A DNA stretch of 64,000 nt from the NCBI GenBank assembly GCA_963422505.1, contig OY730195.1, forward strand, positions 54,333,967 through 54,397,966. Reading direction: 5' to 3'. Position numbers and translations under genes: made by a program. This document shows, piece by piece, positions 1 to 12,966 of this stretch (position 1 is the first letter of the stretch; each line of letters begins with the position of its first letter). Under the pieces are notes generated by a model. That model searched no databases. It had not been told where the DNA came from and saw only the letters and a list, made by a program, of their open reading frames with translations. The stretch comes from Pseudognaphalium luteoalbum (lineage: Eukaryota; Streptophyta; Magnoliopsida; Asterales; Asteraceae).

Positions 1-1831
1 TTCATGATCAATCCAAAAATTTAGTGGAGGAACTGAAGAAGATTCAGGCTCTGCTTCCATCAAATCTAGTCAGCTCATTTCAAGATCTTGCTTATAAGGT
101 TGAAAATGTAACCGCTGTTGCTAACCTTATACCCTCAAAAGTTGAATCTATCATATCCAGTGTCACCAGTTTCGAATTGAAAGTTCAAAAAGCCATTACT
201 GACACTCGATTAACAATTGACGATAGAGAAGCTCTTAATGATTCAAGGGGGTTTCAGCTGGGGACCATGGTTGCTTTGAAAAAAGCTTGGTGATCATCTG
301 ACGACACTTGAAACTATTCTCAAGAATATGATCTCTAGCTTGATCTCTAAGGTACAAGCTGCTTGTGCTGTTACCCCACCAGCTGAGGGGGAGAAGTAGC
401 TCATTATTGATGAAGCCATTGATGATGCACCTGCTGAGGGGGAGCAGGGTAAGAAAGAAGCTGTTATTGATACACCTGCTAAGGTGGAGCAGGGTGAGAA
501 AGTTGCTGATACACCTGCTGAGAGGGAGCAGGGAGAGAAAGCTGCAGCGGCTGAGCAAGCTAAAAATGTTGCTACTGATACATCCATTCGGGAGAAGCCC
601 TCAGCCCCAGCTAATATGAAAAAGACTGAAGGGGAACCTGCAGCTGATAAAGCACTTGAAGCTGAATCATCTATCCCTGTGAAGCCTTCATCAGAAACTG
701 CATTCACCAGCTCACAACCATTGCAATCATCCATTCATCGAAAAAGAAAAATAATCATGGATGAAGATGATAAAGGATCTGATGATGAAATCACCACTTA
801 AAAAGAGAAAGAAGATTAGACTGGAAAGTTCCAGCTCTGATGATCTATTGGGTCAAGAAGAAAGGCTGAAAAAGAAAGCAAAAATACTAAACATCCCAAT
901 CGAAGATCTACATGCTGCCTACTTTCAAGAAAAATCAATGCAACTTGAAAAGGAGAAGAAAGATGAAACTGAAGAGCTTCTATCAAGGCTTAAGACTGAT
1001 GTTGAAAGCGAAGCTGAAAAGAAAGGCACTGATGCAATAAAAATTCAAGAGCAAGTAATGAAGCAGGGAGCTATTAATCTTAAGGAAAAGAGTGAACAAA
1101 ACAAGTTCATTCAGAAGTTCATCTCCTTCAGAAGATTTCCACAAAAGATTATCAAAGTAACTCCCAAGTTTTTCAAAACTCAGCAAGCAAGGAACAATTT
1201 GGAGCTGATCAGAGAAAACAAAAATACAATTGACATTGTCTCCTTATCTAAGATGAAGACAACTTTGGGATTCTCTGAAATCTGTGAGCTCTACACCTGC
1301 ATTCAGAACAGCTCAACTTCTCATATACCTTCACTGCTCAAGCTTCTTGATAAGATTATCAGTGACTTAAATGAAGCTGAAAAAGCCTTAAAGCTTCCCA
1401 TCTCAGAACCAAAAGCCGAACTAAGAAGTTCTTTTTTCAGCTCCAGCGGGAAAATAGCCAAAAGACCAACCAAGGAAGATAAGCTGAACGAAACTAGAAT
1501 GCTGCAAAAGATGATCTTTCTTCCTAACTACCAAGGAACAAATCACATCCTACCTGCTGGAATTCACTTTGTGCCAGGAAGAGTGATCAGAAGTCCTGAC
1601 TTTGGCATGTTCTATATCGATCCAATCACCAGGCAAAGCTTTCAAAGGGCCTCTGAGATCTCCATTGCTGAAACAAAGAATCTTGCTACTGTAAGATTCA
1701 TTGGGAAATCAAGCAATACTGATGAAGAATTCCTGAAGCTGATCGATGAGGAGCTCAAGTTAAGAATGGCTCAAGATACTGGCAACAACTTTGTAAAAGT
1801 TAAACAAGAATATGAAGATGCAATGTTGTAG
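1..1831 (+). pseudogene. Accessory ORF downstream of pol of copia element 0 (5'-truncated by window, frameshifted)
   Basis: The reading frame is open from position 3, so the start lies outside the window. Three overlapping frames carry one decayed protein. The first part (to about 293) is helical and rich in Leu, Glu and Lys. The middle (about 300-800) is Pro/Glu/Ala-rich and contains three imperfect copies of a DTPAE-x-EQGEK-like unit (about 430-545). The last part (761-1831) holds a charged coiled coil followed by a folded-looking C-terminus with the segment FGMFYIDPITRQSF. A frameshift in the A-run near 280, a stop near 400 and a second frameshift near 795 break it. It ends about 140 bp before the polypurine tract and 3' LTR, the position of post-pol accessory or env-like ORFs in SIRE-type copia elements. 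I see no signal peptide or membrane segment, so I do not call it an envelope protein. Its function is unknown. Confidence 0.6.
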
Positions 1832-1964
1832 CATCCCTCTTTTAATACTCTTGATTATGATATAAAATCAAAAGTTCGTTACTTACTGCTATTCATTTAT
1901 TACGCTCATGTAATTGTAAACTCTCATTATAAGTAGCTCACAAGTAACTCTATCATAAATAAAT

Positions 1965-1973
1965 AGGGGGAGA
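1965..1973 (+). other. Polypurine tract of copia element 0
   Basis: A purine run AGGGGGAGA lies directly before the LTR start TGTTGGG. This is the expected plus-strand primer position in an LTR retrotransposon and fixes the upstream element as plus-strand. Confidence 0.75.
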
Positions 1974-1974
1974 T

Positions 1975-2914
1975 TGTTGGGTCACTAACCCTACCTCATG
2001 ATTTATATATGACGTGTTATGTAGACGCTGATAAATCTTCAGCGTCTTCTATACCTATGTGGTCTCGCTGCATGTGTTTTGCAGCATCCCTTGTAACTTG
2101 TAAACTCAACATATGTATCTATGTTGATCAACCTAGAATACAAGTTATTAATAGTTGTTGGATGTCTCACTGAAGCATTTATCTTAAGTCAAAGACTGAA
2201 GATAAAGATAGAAGATTTCTGTTTGAAGTGGAAGATCTATAGTTATCCTACCTGCTCCAACAACTATTCCCAAAGCAAAAGTACACGAGTCTGACAAATA
2301 CCTATGTACTTGAGAAGACGTATTCTACAAGGTGGACCATGGCCGTAAAACAACCGGATAATAATACTAGAAGTCAACTTCTTTTATTTGAAGAAAAAAG
2401 TACATTGCTTTTTCTTAAAATATGTATTATTAAATTTAAAACACCTTCCTAGGGATTAGTCATTAAAGATTTGATATTTCCCAACCATATTTATCAAATC
2501 TTTAAGATCTATTCAAATGGTTAAACATATTATTCTTTGAATAATATTGAGGATCTATGGCTATAAAAACCATCCTTAAGAATCGTATTGAATACACCTA
2601 TAATTGCATTAAATACAACCTTTGATCTATAGCAGCCACTCCTACTTATCAGCGAGCATTGTGCCAACACTTCTGTAGTGTTTGAGATCACTGATAGTCA
2701 TCAGCGTACCTTGCTAAATGACTTGTACTTAAATTTGTCATCAAGTACAATTACCTAGATTAGTGTGTCTTATCCCTTCCGCAAGTAATTGTTGTAAAGT
2801 ATTATTTGATTCAAATCAATAAAATTACTTTAAACTTGAAAAATTGTATTCACACCCCCTCTACAATTAATTGTGTTAGTAGTTGTTAATTTATTTACTT
2901 GAACGGGACTAACA
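1975..2914 (+). repeat. 3' LTR of copia element 0 (940 bp)
   Basis: It starts TGTTGGGTCA and ends GGACTAACA, giving the short imperfect terminal inverted repeat typical of copia LTRs. A TATA-like CTATAAAAAC lies at 2561-2570 and AATAAA at 2818-2823, followed by a pyrimidine-rich CACACCCCCTCTAC end common in SIRE/Maximus LTRs. The 5' partner lies outside the window, so target duplication and age cannot be checked. The LTR interrupts an older reverse-oriented gypsy LTR to its right. Confidence 0.85.
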
Positions 2915-3945
2915 AAAATGTTTACAAAATACTTGGAGTTCACATTTCTAGTCTAGAGATTTCTATTATATAACTGATAAGTACAAAATATCATAATGCA
3001 ATCTAATCTCTGATTTGTTTGTGAAAATATGTGACTCAAGCTAATGCTTCCAAAAAGCATCCTACTGCGGCTGGTTACCTGAGAAATACATACTAAAAGC
3101 TCAACATAAAGTTGGTGAGTAAATAATAATGTATACTATTGCCATGAGCTCATGCGTTCGAAATTTGCACTGTTTGTTGTTACCTATGCAAGTGCCTAAT
3201 CCAGTACATTTGTTTGTTGTTACCTATGCAAGTGCCTAACCCAAATAGATCCTTTTCACAATGTTCACGCTCACTCCGTGATTAATGAACCATGATATGA
3301 GAGGATGTTAATGGATTAACGTGTTACTCATGCAATCCATATAATTTGTTTTCTGTTACTTGCGTTCATTGAACAGTTGTATATATTCTTACCCATGAGT
3401 ATAAGACAGTAAATATGGGCTATGAAACTCACCCGAGTTTAGCAAATAATAGTAACTAATAGCAAGTAGTGGGTGTTCTTGTCCCGAATGCAACCATCTA
3501 GCACCCTAAACACATAAGTTTGTGTGTAAGTGGGGTGTTAATGTCCACTTATATGTTATACGTGTAAGTGGAGGGTTAATGTCCACTTATATGTTATACG
3601 TGTAAGTAGAAGGTTAATGTCCACTTATAAATCACGTACGTAAGTGGAGGGTTAATATCCACTTAAGCTAATTTTCACTCAACTAGTATGTCTAAATATG
3701 TTTGTTTGTTTTTGAAAACGTGTATAACCAATTGGTGAAACTTTGTAATAATTATTCTCAAAAGACATTACTATTAAGCTTGTTTCGTTGTATACTTTAC
3801 AATAGTATATGTCATATGTTTCTGAGTTGGTTTTGTAAGTAGTTATTTGTTGATACGTAAGGTCAATACTTAGTGAAATTTGAATCTAAAAATCTGTTTA
3901 TAGCGACACTAGTTTGCGACACTGGGATGGCGACACTGAGGTTAG
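2915..3945 (-). repeat. Degraded Tekay-type gypsy LTR remnant, reverse orientation
   Basis: This segment aligns by eye with the plus-strand reading of element E's LTR (39370-40440). Shared blocks include the stretch around ATAATGCA..AATCTCTGAT, the CCTACTGC-GGCTGGT-ACCTG block, TTGGTGAAACTTTGTAATAATTATTCT, and the GCGACAC units near 3900-3945. Because it matches in that direction, the parent element lay on the minus strand. It is diverged and lacks both ends: element 0 abuts its left side and element A starts at its right side. It holds a 38-bp minisatellite (3524-3667) not seen in E. Confidence 0.65.
3524..3667. repeat. 38-bp minisatellite, about 4 copies, each with a hairpin
   Basis: Units start at 3524, 3562, 3600 and about 3640. 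Each contains AAGTGG...CCACTT, an inverted repeat around GGGTTAATGT, so every unit can fold into its own hairpin. The last copies are more diverged. Confidence 0.8.
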
Positions 3946-5034
3946 TGTGACACCCGCCAAAATAGGGCTTGAACTTAGTGACTAATCATTGTATTAATAC
4001 ATGTAATTAGTTATGTTTAGGGCTAACTATGTGTATCATTTTGTATATTATTATATATACATACGTACGCAATTTATTTAAATCATGCATTTCATTATCG
4101 GATGGAATTCGACACAAATCACAAAGACGGACGTTGGTGAACACTATTTATTAAATAATAGGAAATTATTCGATCAACACAATCCTTATTAAATATTATG
4201 TTTATAATATTTAACACGTTACACGTATAGTACAAAATGTATTTACGCGACACAGCACGCGGTTCACGCCCGACACACGAGACAAATCAAAGTTATATTT
4301 TTATAACTCATTATAGAGTATTTTGATAAATACTTCAACTAAAATGGCGAGTAATTAATTCGCAATTTTAAACACATACATAAACGCGTATAACATCAAT
4401 TAAACGTTTAAACGATCGGGTAAAACGAACATGGGTATATACGCAAATTTGGGGAATAAGAAAATAACACACCACACCCCATATGTGGCCCACAAGAACC
4501 GGCCACCCCATAGGGGTATGGCCTCCCCTCTCCTTTTGTTTCATTTCAACTCCAAAGACACCCTCACCTCACTCATTTACCCACTTTCACACTCTTACTC
4601 TCTCCCTCTTTCTCTCCATTTTTGGATCACCACCACCTCCTCAAAAACTATCACTTTTCACCATAAAAACACCACAAAAACACCTCGACTCACTAATTGG
4701 TTTGAAGCAAAAATGATCACCACGTCTCAAGCTACGTTTCTATCTTTTCAGAAATTCCATACGACTCCCGTAAGTTTCCGTCACCTTAAAACTACTTATA
4801 TTATGTTTATTTACTAGTCTAGTTGGTTGTATAACTAGAAAATGTCCAAACGGAGGCTTAAAACTCATTTTTGAAACAAAGTTATAAAAATGTATTTTTA
4901 ATAAAATACTAAAAACCGATATCTCGGAACACCCACAAAATGAAATAACAATTTTCTAAGTGTTGTTAAACCATCTTATGACTTGTGTAAAAGTTTCGGG
5001 TCCAACCGAGGTCGTTTGAACACAAACCCGACAC

Positions 5035-5335
5035 ATGTTGACCTGCACAGCCTGTTATGTCGCAGACAGGCTGGGCCTTCTGCGACACAAAGCTCTATGT
5101 CGCATAACCATTACCTATGTCTCACATAGCGACACAAGTGACTATGTCGCAACACTTTCGGATGTCACATATAGCGACACAAAACCCTATGTCGCATTAA
5201 ATTGCAGATGTCGCACATAGCGACACAATGACTTATGTCGCAGTCATGACCTGCGACACAATAGCCTATGTCGCACTTGGTGTCGCACCCAGTGTCGCAC
5301 AAATCGCACCCAGTGTTGCACCCAGTGTCAAGACT
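5035..5335. repeat. GCGACAC / GTGTCGC palindromic repeat array in LTR of A
   Basis: Around a dozen short units of GCGACACA or its complement TGTCGC, spaced about 20-30 bp and in alternating orientation, giving many small inverted repeats. The same kind of array recurs at 40362-40640 and 49102-49385 in element E and at 3900-3945. Confidence 0.8.
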
Positions 5336-5424
5336 TGAAATTTTATCGCTTACGTTACCCAAAATTCAGATTTTCGATGCGTTTTTCACTACAGCAGTAT
5401 AGTGAAAATAAAAAATTTTCGAGC

Positions 5425-5530
5425 TGACCTGGCACCTCAACCCCAGCCAGGGGCTCTGCCCCTTGGACTCCGCCAGGGGTTGCCACCTCTGGAACCCCGC
5501 TAACCAGGGGCGCTGCCCTGGACCCCCATC
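5425..5530. repeat. GC-rich block with nested inverted repeats
   Basis: A ~105-bp GC-rich island in AT-rich surroundings with repeated CCAGGGG and GGGGCTCTGCCCC / CAGGGGCGCTGCCCTG palindromes. It may be a structured part of the LTR transcript; no function can be assigned. Confidence 0.5.
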
Positions 5531-6673
5531 ATTTAATGTTTGTTAATACTTTATACACTGAGTGTCAAACATTTACAACAACCAAACCACATACAATGTA
5601 CTCGTACATGATACACATATACTTCAACACTTATATACGATACAACACATAATAATAAGGATGTAAGATTATTACAAACCGTCACCAACGGGTCGTACAT
5701 ATTTTCAAAACAAAAACAAACAATCAAACAAACCAATATATTTGGACATAACTAGTTGGATGAATAACTAGCATAGGTGATCTTTGAGATACCTACTCAC
5801 GTATTAACCAACGCGCGCCTTGGACATCCTCAGGTTACAGTCTTTGGACATCGCTCCTTGGTTTAGCAACGCACATTTATTGTAATAAAAGCATAAGATT
5901 CAGGTGAGTCTCATAGCCCCGCATTTTACTATTTTTACTCACAGGGTGGGAATACGTGCTCAGATTTGTTTTACATGTGAACACAAGTACAAAACTCGAT
6001 ATATTGACTGCATGAGTTTGTTTTACTAATCATAAAGTCCTCCACAACATAGTTTGTTAATATGGATTTAGTGTGAATGTTAGTGTATGGTACCATATGG
6101 GATTGACAATCCCTGTTCGGGGTAGTCGCGCTACCATGACTGTGATGTCCAACGGGCACATTATCATTTGTTCACACGAGTGTAGATTAGGCACTCGCTC
6201 GGAGGCACCTCTCTCAGGTCCTTAAAGGCGGATCCTGACCCCTCAATTAAGCTCAAACTATGGATTCATGGCAGTAATATACACATTTATTTGATTAATT
6301 TCAAACATATCATTAAATCTTGTGGTTCATACATTGTGGTTTTATCATTTACACCAGTGAACTCACCAGCTTTTAGCTGACTTTTTAGCATGTATTCTCA
6401 GGTACTCAGCAGTAGGTTGGACTGCCTATCAGGATACTTTTAGCTCGAGTCATCATGCAAACCTCAGAGATTTTCTTGCATTATTATATTTTGTAAAATT
6501 AATTATGTATTGAAATCTCTCATTTTCAGAACACGAGCTATGGTAATAGCTTCAAATGTTGTAAACAATTATCTAATCAATGTATTTTGTTAAACGACGC
6601 ATATAAAGTCGTTCACTTTATGTCTTTGTGCTGTTGATTACCCGATGAGTCGCACCCACAGTATGCTTCCGCT

Positions 6674-7270
6674 TGTTGAGACATAGTTTGTGACAACATA
6701 TCTAGCTTGAAAATAGGACTGGTGTAATTATAATCATGTTCGTACATTGGTTTAGATTTGTAAATAAAAGATATTAGTTTGTTATTAATATTTGTTAAAT
6801 ATATTAATGTTGTTGAAGTGTTAGATTAATATCGAAGCAAACTAAAGTCTGACATGCGAGTCCAGATCTCAAGTCGCAAGGCGTGGCAATGCGAGATGAG
6901 ATCTGAGTTTGCGAGTCTGCCAGCGAGCTGAGTCGAGTTGGGCTTGGGCTTGGTTGCGAGATGAGCCAACTCGCAGGCCCATGAGCTGCGAGTTGAACCG
7001 AAGTATATATATATTTGATTTCGGTGAAATTCAAAAACTTGAAAAAACAAGAACTTTTGCTATTCATTTAAAAAGAACCTGCGAATTCAATCCAGAGAGA
7101 AAAACCTAAAGACTAAAGGCTAGGCTTTGACGATTGATTGTTTAAAGCAAAGTATATTAGTTAATATAAACGTGAACTTATTCGTTATAGTAAGATAACG
7201 TGTATTGAGGAATTCCGCACCTTAATACTACAAATAACGAAGTTATCGATCCTAGAACTAGGGACTTACA
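6674..7270 (+). repeat. 5' LTR of copia element B (597 bp)
   Basis: Begins TGTTGAGACATAG and ends GGGACTTACA. A TATATATATAT tract at 7004-7014 sits just after a stretch rich in TGCGAG-type motifs (6856-7000) and is the likely TATA box. The partner is 57499-58092. Confidence 0.92.
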
Positions 7271-7272
7271 AT

Positions 7273-7284
7273 TGGTATCAGAGC
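7273..7284 (+). other. Primer binding site, element B (tRNA-iMet)
   Basis: TGGTATCAGAGC starts two bases after the 5' LTR. It is complementary to the 3' end of plant initiator-Met tRNA, the usual minus-strand primer. Confidence 0.92.
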
Positions 7285-7700
7285 TTTCGGGCAAATTACG
7301 AGTAAGTTCGAGTTATTCGGGTTAATAACGTGTGATTTAGGATTGTTTTGACGTGCATTAGTGTGTAAAAACAATCAAAATCATTCTCTGGACACTTTTA
7401 GGATAGTTTACGGTCGAAATCTACTGATTTTAACGTAAAAAATACCTAAAATTTTCATTTTCGGGTTTTTCAGCCATTTCTCGAATTGAGAATAGGGTTT
7501 CAGCGCTGTCTGCGAATCGAGTTGAACTTGTGAACCGAGTTCTGCGAGTCGAACTAAGATCTCTTGCGAACTGACATCTTCTGCAATCCGAACTGAGATT
7601 GGCAAACTGAGTTTTGCGAATCGAGCTGAGATTGCGAGTTGAACTGAGTTTTGTGAATCAAGATTTTTTTTTAATTTTCTAGACTATTTGACTTATCACG
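7285..7700 (+). other. Untranslated leader of element B
   Basis: A 416-bp stretch between primer site and gag ATG. The first half is featureless. 7490-7660 carries scattered TGCGAATCGAG / TGCGAACTGA motifs, a diverged version of the dense array in C's leader (15890-16160). Confidence 0.7.
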
Positions 7701-10700
7701 ATGTCTGACATTAGCAGAATGATCGAGATGGAACACGAGGTTGGAAATTTCAACGTTCCACTTAAATTGTTAAGAATTGAAGAATACCATAGCTGGAGTA
7801 ATAGGTTTGAATCTTACTGTAGATTTCATGATCTGTCTATCTAGATGTGTATCAAAAATGGATACACCGCACTTACTGCCACTATTGAAAATGCAGTTGT
7901 GGTTGTTGCCTATCACCAAATGAATGATGAGCAAAAGAAAGCCTCTGAGATTGAAAATAAGGCTCATTCTTCAATCAAGATGAGTTTACCAAAGGAGCTC
8001 AATCATCAGCTGAAATCTTTTCATACTGCAAGAGCACTCTGGGCAGCACTTAAGAAAAGATGTGAGGGCAGTCCACAAGTGAAAGCTGGCAAGAAGAATC
8101 TTCTTAAAAAGCAGTTTACTGTGTTTAAAGCTTTGAAGGGAGAAGATCTTGATGTATATACTACTAGATTCTACCATTTATTGAGTGAGCTAGATGACTA
8201 TGAGATTGTCACTATTGAGATAGAGAAAACCGACAAGTTTATTGAAGGTTTACCGTCTAAGTGGGAAATGCATGGCATGATGTTTAAGGACAATGATGAG
8301 AGGTATGCAGCTATGACGTTAGAGCAGGCTATTGATAAGCTCAGAGGTTATGATTTCACCAAGAAGACTAGAGATACTGATTCTGATCAGGTTCAGGATC
8401 AGGGACTATACCATGGAAAATCTACTATCTCTACTTCTTCATCAAATTCGACCACTGCTTTGTTAGTCGGTATTGCTGATAGAGGGGGTGAAATGATTAA
8501 TCATGAACTGTGTCTCCTTACATCGTTTGGTAGTGAAGCAAATGGGAAATCATCTGAGAAGTCACCTCAGGAGCATCAAAAGATGCCTATGAGTGTGAAA
8601 TCTGCTGAACATCAACTGTCTGTTCTTGCTTCCTTTGTTGCTTCATACGAAAACTACATTGAGGGTAAAATCAATAATCCGATTATGTTTGATGAAGACT
8701 ATGATCAGATAGACCTTGATTATCTTGAAGAAATAGAGCTCCAGGATCAACTTGCTATGTTGTTTAGGAGAGTTAAAAGTTTCTTGAAGAAAACTGGTAG
8801 AAAGGTAATTGGCAATCGATCAGGGTTTGATAAGACCAAGATCAAGTGTTTTAACTGTCAAGGTTATGGACACTTCACTCGTGAATGTCAAAGACCTAAG
8901 GTTGAATCTGGCAATGGGAAACAAGGCTCGGGAAGTTCTCTAGCTTCTAAAGCCTTAGTGGTAAAGCGGTTAGATGGATCTTATGATTGGAAGGCTCAGT
9001 CAGAGAAAGCTTTCATGGCTGAGATCGATGATCAAGAGAAAATTGCTAAGTCCACATCCTATATGCCTACTGATGCTAATTTTCAAGTAGAGGTGCAAGA
9101 ACTTCAAGTGATGAAGACATGTTGTACATGGAGTCAACTGTAGACATGAGTCCAGAAGACTTTGTAGCACGCATGGCTGAAATTCAAACAGACAAGAAAG
9201 GGTATGTATTGATATCCTTACTCTTGCTGATGTTTGTTACTTAGTTACTGATTTGCATTCACAGGTTAGTGTTTTAACTGTAGCAAACAAAAACCTGCCT
9301 TCTCAAGTTAGCATATTGACTTAATCTAGTAAGACTGTAGTATCTGACCTTGAACTGGCTAAGATTGATGTACGGAGGTTAGGGGAGGATAAAGAGGCCT
9401 TAAAAGATAAGATTAAGTCCAATATTTCTGATAAAACTGCACTTAGAGATATCATTAATGAAAAATCTATAATCATAGATGGTCTCAATTTGAATATAAA
9501 GGACTTAAATCAAACAATTGCGAATAAAGATAAGGATTTAGCTGAGTATAAGTTAAAACTAGTTGAGCAGAATCGGAAGAAAGAAAATTATAGAACATCT
9601 GAGATGGACAAAATGCTTGATGCTCAACATAGTGTAAAGGATAAGACTGGTTTAGGTTAAAATGATGTACCTCCTCCATTCAATTCAAATTACACTAAGA
9701 CTCCTGTAGATATTGAGATGACTGAAGCAAATCCTGAAATTAAGGTAACTAATAAGTCTGCACAGTCAGAGGTACAAAAGGATGTAATTCAGAATCCTCC
9801 ATCTGATGATGGTAAGAAGATTCAATTCAATAAAGTACATTTTGTATCAAGTGGAATGATGAATGATACCAAGACAGATGCTGAGATTAATAAGGAACAA
9901 TCTAGTGATTCTTTAGTACCTAAGACTCCGACTGTGAATGCAAAAGTTGGTAAACCACGGAAACAGGTGTCCTACTTCAAATGTCACCAAAAGGGACATG
10001 TGGCTTCTTGTTTTTCAAATAAGAAGTTGGAAGCATCACATAAGTTTGTGAATACTGAAAAGACACCGACCAGTTCTAGTTCAATTGTAGACAGGTTAGG
10101 CTCTTAATCGGGATTAGGGAGCAAACCTGTAAACATTCTGAAGAGAGATGGTAATCATAGTGTCTCCCCACCTAAGCCTAAAAGGTCTTATATTCTGAAT
10201 GAAAATACTGTCAATAAGCCTAGAGATAAGAAAACTTCGAGGTTTAGGACCCCCAGTAGAAACCATAGTCAATTTGAAAGTGGTTCTACTTCAAGTACAC
10301 AAGGATCTAAGTATGTTCCTAGGAGGTTTTCTACTCACTCTCCTCATAGGCCTAAGACTACAGATCATCAACAATCTCAAACTCCTGTGAAAGTTACCAA
10401 GACTCCCGATGGGAATAATTAGGGTTACTTTAAAGAGGTTCATATTGTAGATGATCAGGGACAAACCAAGACCGTAATGGCTTGGGTACCTCTTGAAAAC
10501 TAATTGTGTACAACTTGTTATGTGTAGGAGCAAAATGTGAACAATGATATCTGGTAGTATGTAGACAGTGGATGCTCAAGGCACATGACAGGAGAATGAA
10601 GTCTACTGAAGGACTTCAAGGATGGTCTCAAGCACAAAGTAAACTTTGCAGGAGATAAAGGAGGAGTAATTACTGGAAAAGGAAAAGTTTCAAATGGAAC

Positions 10701-11867
10701 TTTGACTCTAAAGGATGTGAATTATGTTGAAGAACTGACTCACAACCTAGTGAGTGTTTCCCAAGTCTGCGATAAAGGTCATCCAGTTCATTTCAATGAA
10801 AAGGAGGCTTTAGTTCTGAAGCCAGGCTTCACAATTCCTGAAGAATGGATATTGATGAGGGCACCAAGGAAAAAGGACATCTATGCTATCAACATAGGTG
10901 TTCCTAACTCTTCAATGGTGTCTACATGTTTATTATCCAAGGCTTCTGAAGCAGGCGCCTTATTATGGCATAAGAGAATGGCTCACCTGAACTTTAGAAA
11001 GATGAATTATATAACCAAAAATGGGTTAGTTCTGGGTGTACCACAAAAACGTTTCGAGTCTGAAGATAAGTGTGTTCCTTGCATAAAAGGAAAGCAACAC
11101 AAGAAACCACACAGATCTAAGACTGAAAACTCAATCTCTACGCCATTTGAATTGCTACACATGGACCTCTTTGACCCTATAAGCAAGAGAAGTCTAGGTG
11201 GCAAATGGTACTGTTTAGTTGTCATAGATGACTACTCTAGATTCTCTTAGGTATTCTTTTTGGGATCTAAGGATGAGACTCCAGGAATTCTTATGGAATT
11301 CTTAGATTTAATAGAGAATGTCTATAAACACGAGTTAAGAGAATTCCTAGTGATAACGGAACATAATTCAAGGATTCAACGTTAAATATCTATTGCTTAA
11401 GCAAAGGGATACCACATCAATTCAGTGCACCGTATTAACCTCAACAGAATGGTGTTGCTGAAAGGAAAAATCAAACATTGATTGAAGCTGCTAGAACAAT
11501 GCTTGCAGATTCAAAGCTTCCGCTAATTTTTTGGGCAGAAGCAGTGAATACAGCATGTCATGTTTTAAATCGAGTTCTTACGGTTAAGAGACATAACAAG
11601 ACATGTTATGAGATTTTGAACAATAAGAAACCTAACTTGAAAGGTTTTGAGCCTTTTGGAGTTTCATGCACAATATTGAAGACTGGACATCAAGTTAAAT
11701 TTGGTGAGAATGCTGATGAAGGATTTTTCCTAGGTTATATGCCCAATTTGCCAAACAAAAGAGTCTTTAATAAAGTCACGGGACGTCTGGAAGTAGTTTA
11801 TAACATTGAAGTTACGAGCTACTCATCTGATGTCCACAAGGGAGTTGATTGGTAATTTGAATAGTGT

Positions 11868-12617
11868 CCAATATCATAACTAACTGGTAAGTACATCATT
11901 AAAAGTGGAGTTCTTTTTGTGTCACCCTCAATGGACAGTAAGAGAAATAAATGGAGAGATAATATGAACTGGAATTAATATTATAATTAGTTTACTAATT
12001 GAATATTAATTGAAACTAAAAGGAGTGTTCTGAAAGTTGATCCAACCGTCGGTTGGAAGGTTCAACAAGCGGTTGGAGTCTAATAAGGTTGAGACGGTGG
12101 AACGAGCCAGCAGAAGGTTCTGGAATCAGATCCAACCGCCAGTTGGAAGGTCCAACCGCCGGTTAGGATTCTGTCCCACATCGGCCAGGGGATGAAACCC
12201 TGGGCCTCCTCCTCCCCTATAAATAGGGACCTCCCCTATGCTTTTAAAGGCATCCCAAAATTGAATAGACTTCAATTCTTTCTCTCTTTCTCATTCCTAC
12301 TCCTTGTAAGAGTTTACATGACTTAGAGTCGAGACCCTAGGAGTTTGGGAATTTCTCTTAGTTCTTGGGTGTGAGCCATTAGAGGTGTTCTGGTTTGGGC
12401 ACTCGCCTCCAAATAAGGAAGCTCTACAAGATCGTCTGCGCATAAGAAATTGGTTTTCTTAAAGGTTAGTATTATCTTATTTATCTTGGTTATTTTATTG
12501 CTTTTATTTATTCAAGTTAAGATCCCTTAGGGTTTAGTTTCCTAATTGCCTAAGATTAATTTTTGTTATAATTCCGCTGTCCATATTAATCTAGTTAGGG
12601 AATAGAAAACCCAACAG
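11868..12617 (+). mobile_element. LTR-like foreign segment replacing part of B's pol
   Basis: Colinearity with C's pol stops at about 11867 and resumes at 12618 (GAACT..CAGTTCTCAAAATTACAAG). About 600 bp of the expected pol is missing. The insert has a palindromic TATA region CCCTATAAATAGGG near 12215, upstream GTCCCACATCGG (12174), a CT-rich start-like tract, and an end ...GAAAACCCAACA typical of copia or TRIM LTRs. ATGGACAG / CTGTCCAT form an inverted pair near its ends. Repeated CCAACCG-CGGTTGG palindromes lie at 12040-12170. Flanking 5-mers do not match, so this is insertion plus deletion or a rearranged solo LTR. The left boundary is approximate. Confidence 0.5.
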
Positions 12618-12966
12618 AACTATCTCAGTTCTCAAAATTACAAGTATGGGAGTTGGTTGATCTTCCAAAGGGAGAGTATCCAATTGGAACTAGATGGATA
12701 TTTAAGGGTAAGAGAGATGACCGGGGAGTCATTACTCGCAATAAAGCCCGTCTAGTGGTTCAAGGGTTTAATCAACAAGAGGTTATAGATTACAATGAAG
12801 TGTTTGCACCAGTTGCTAGGCTTGAAGCAATTAGGGTATTCTTAGCATTTGCCTCATTTAAATAGATAAAAGTTTATTAGTTGGATGTTAAGAGTGCCTT
12901 CTTGTATGGCAAAGTAGAAGAATTGGTGTATGTTTCACAACCGCCAGGGTTTGCTAATCCTGATTA

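Larger units (their letters stand above)
3946..6673 (+). repeat. 5' LTR of gypsy element A, first part (tail at 58098-58120)
   Basis: It begins TGTGACACCCGCC and its opening ~125 bp match 63876-64000. A CT-rich tract at about 4500-4630 resembles the start of transcripts seen in the same place in the D and F LTRs. GCGACAC-type repeats fill 5035-5330 and a GC-rich block lies at 5425-5530. The LTR reaches the conserved GCTTCCGCT near its 3' end, where element B interrupts it. ORFs predicted inside are low-complexity and not credible genes. Confidence 0.75.

Noticed and set aside
235..558. 107-aa minus-strand Leu/Ser-rich ORF
   Set aside because: Antisense shadow of the Pro/Glu/Ala repeat region of the accessory ORF.
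2915..3945. Host intergenic DNA or a host gene between element 0 and A
   Set aside because: Blocks match the LTR of E in reverse orientation, so it is an old gypsy LTR.
4431..4817. 128-aa ORF in the LTR of A
   Set aside because: His/Thr/Ser-rich translation of the CT-rich transcription-start tract; no conservation in the other LTRs.
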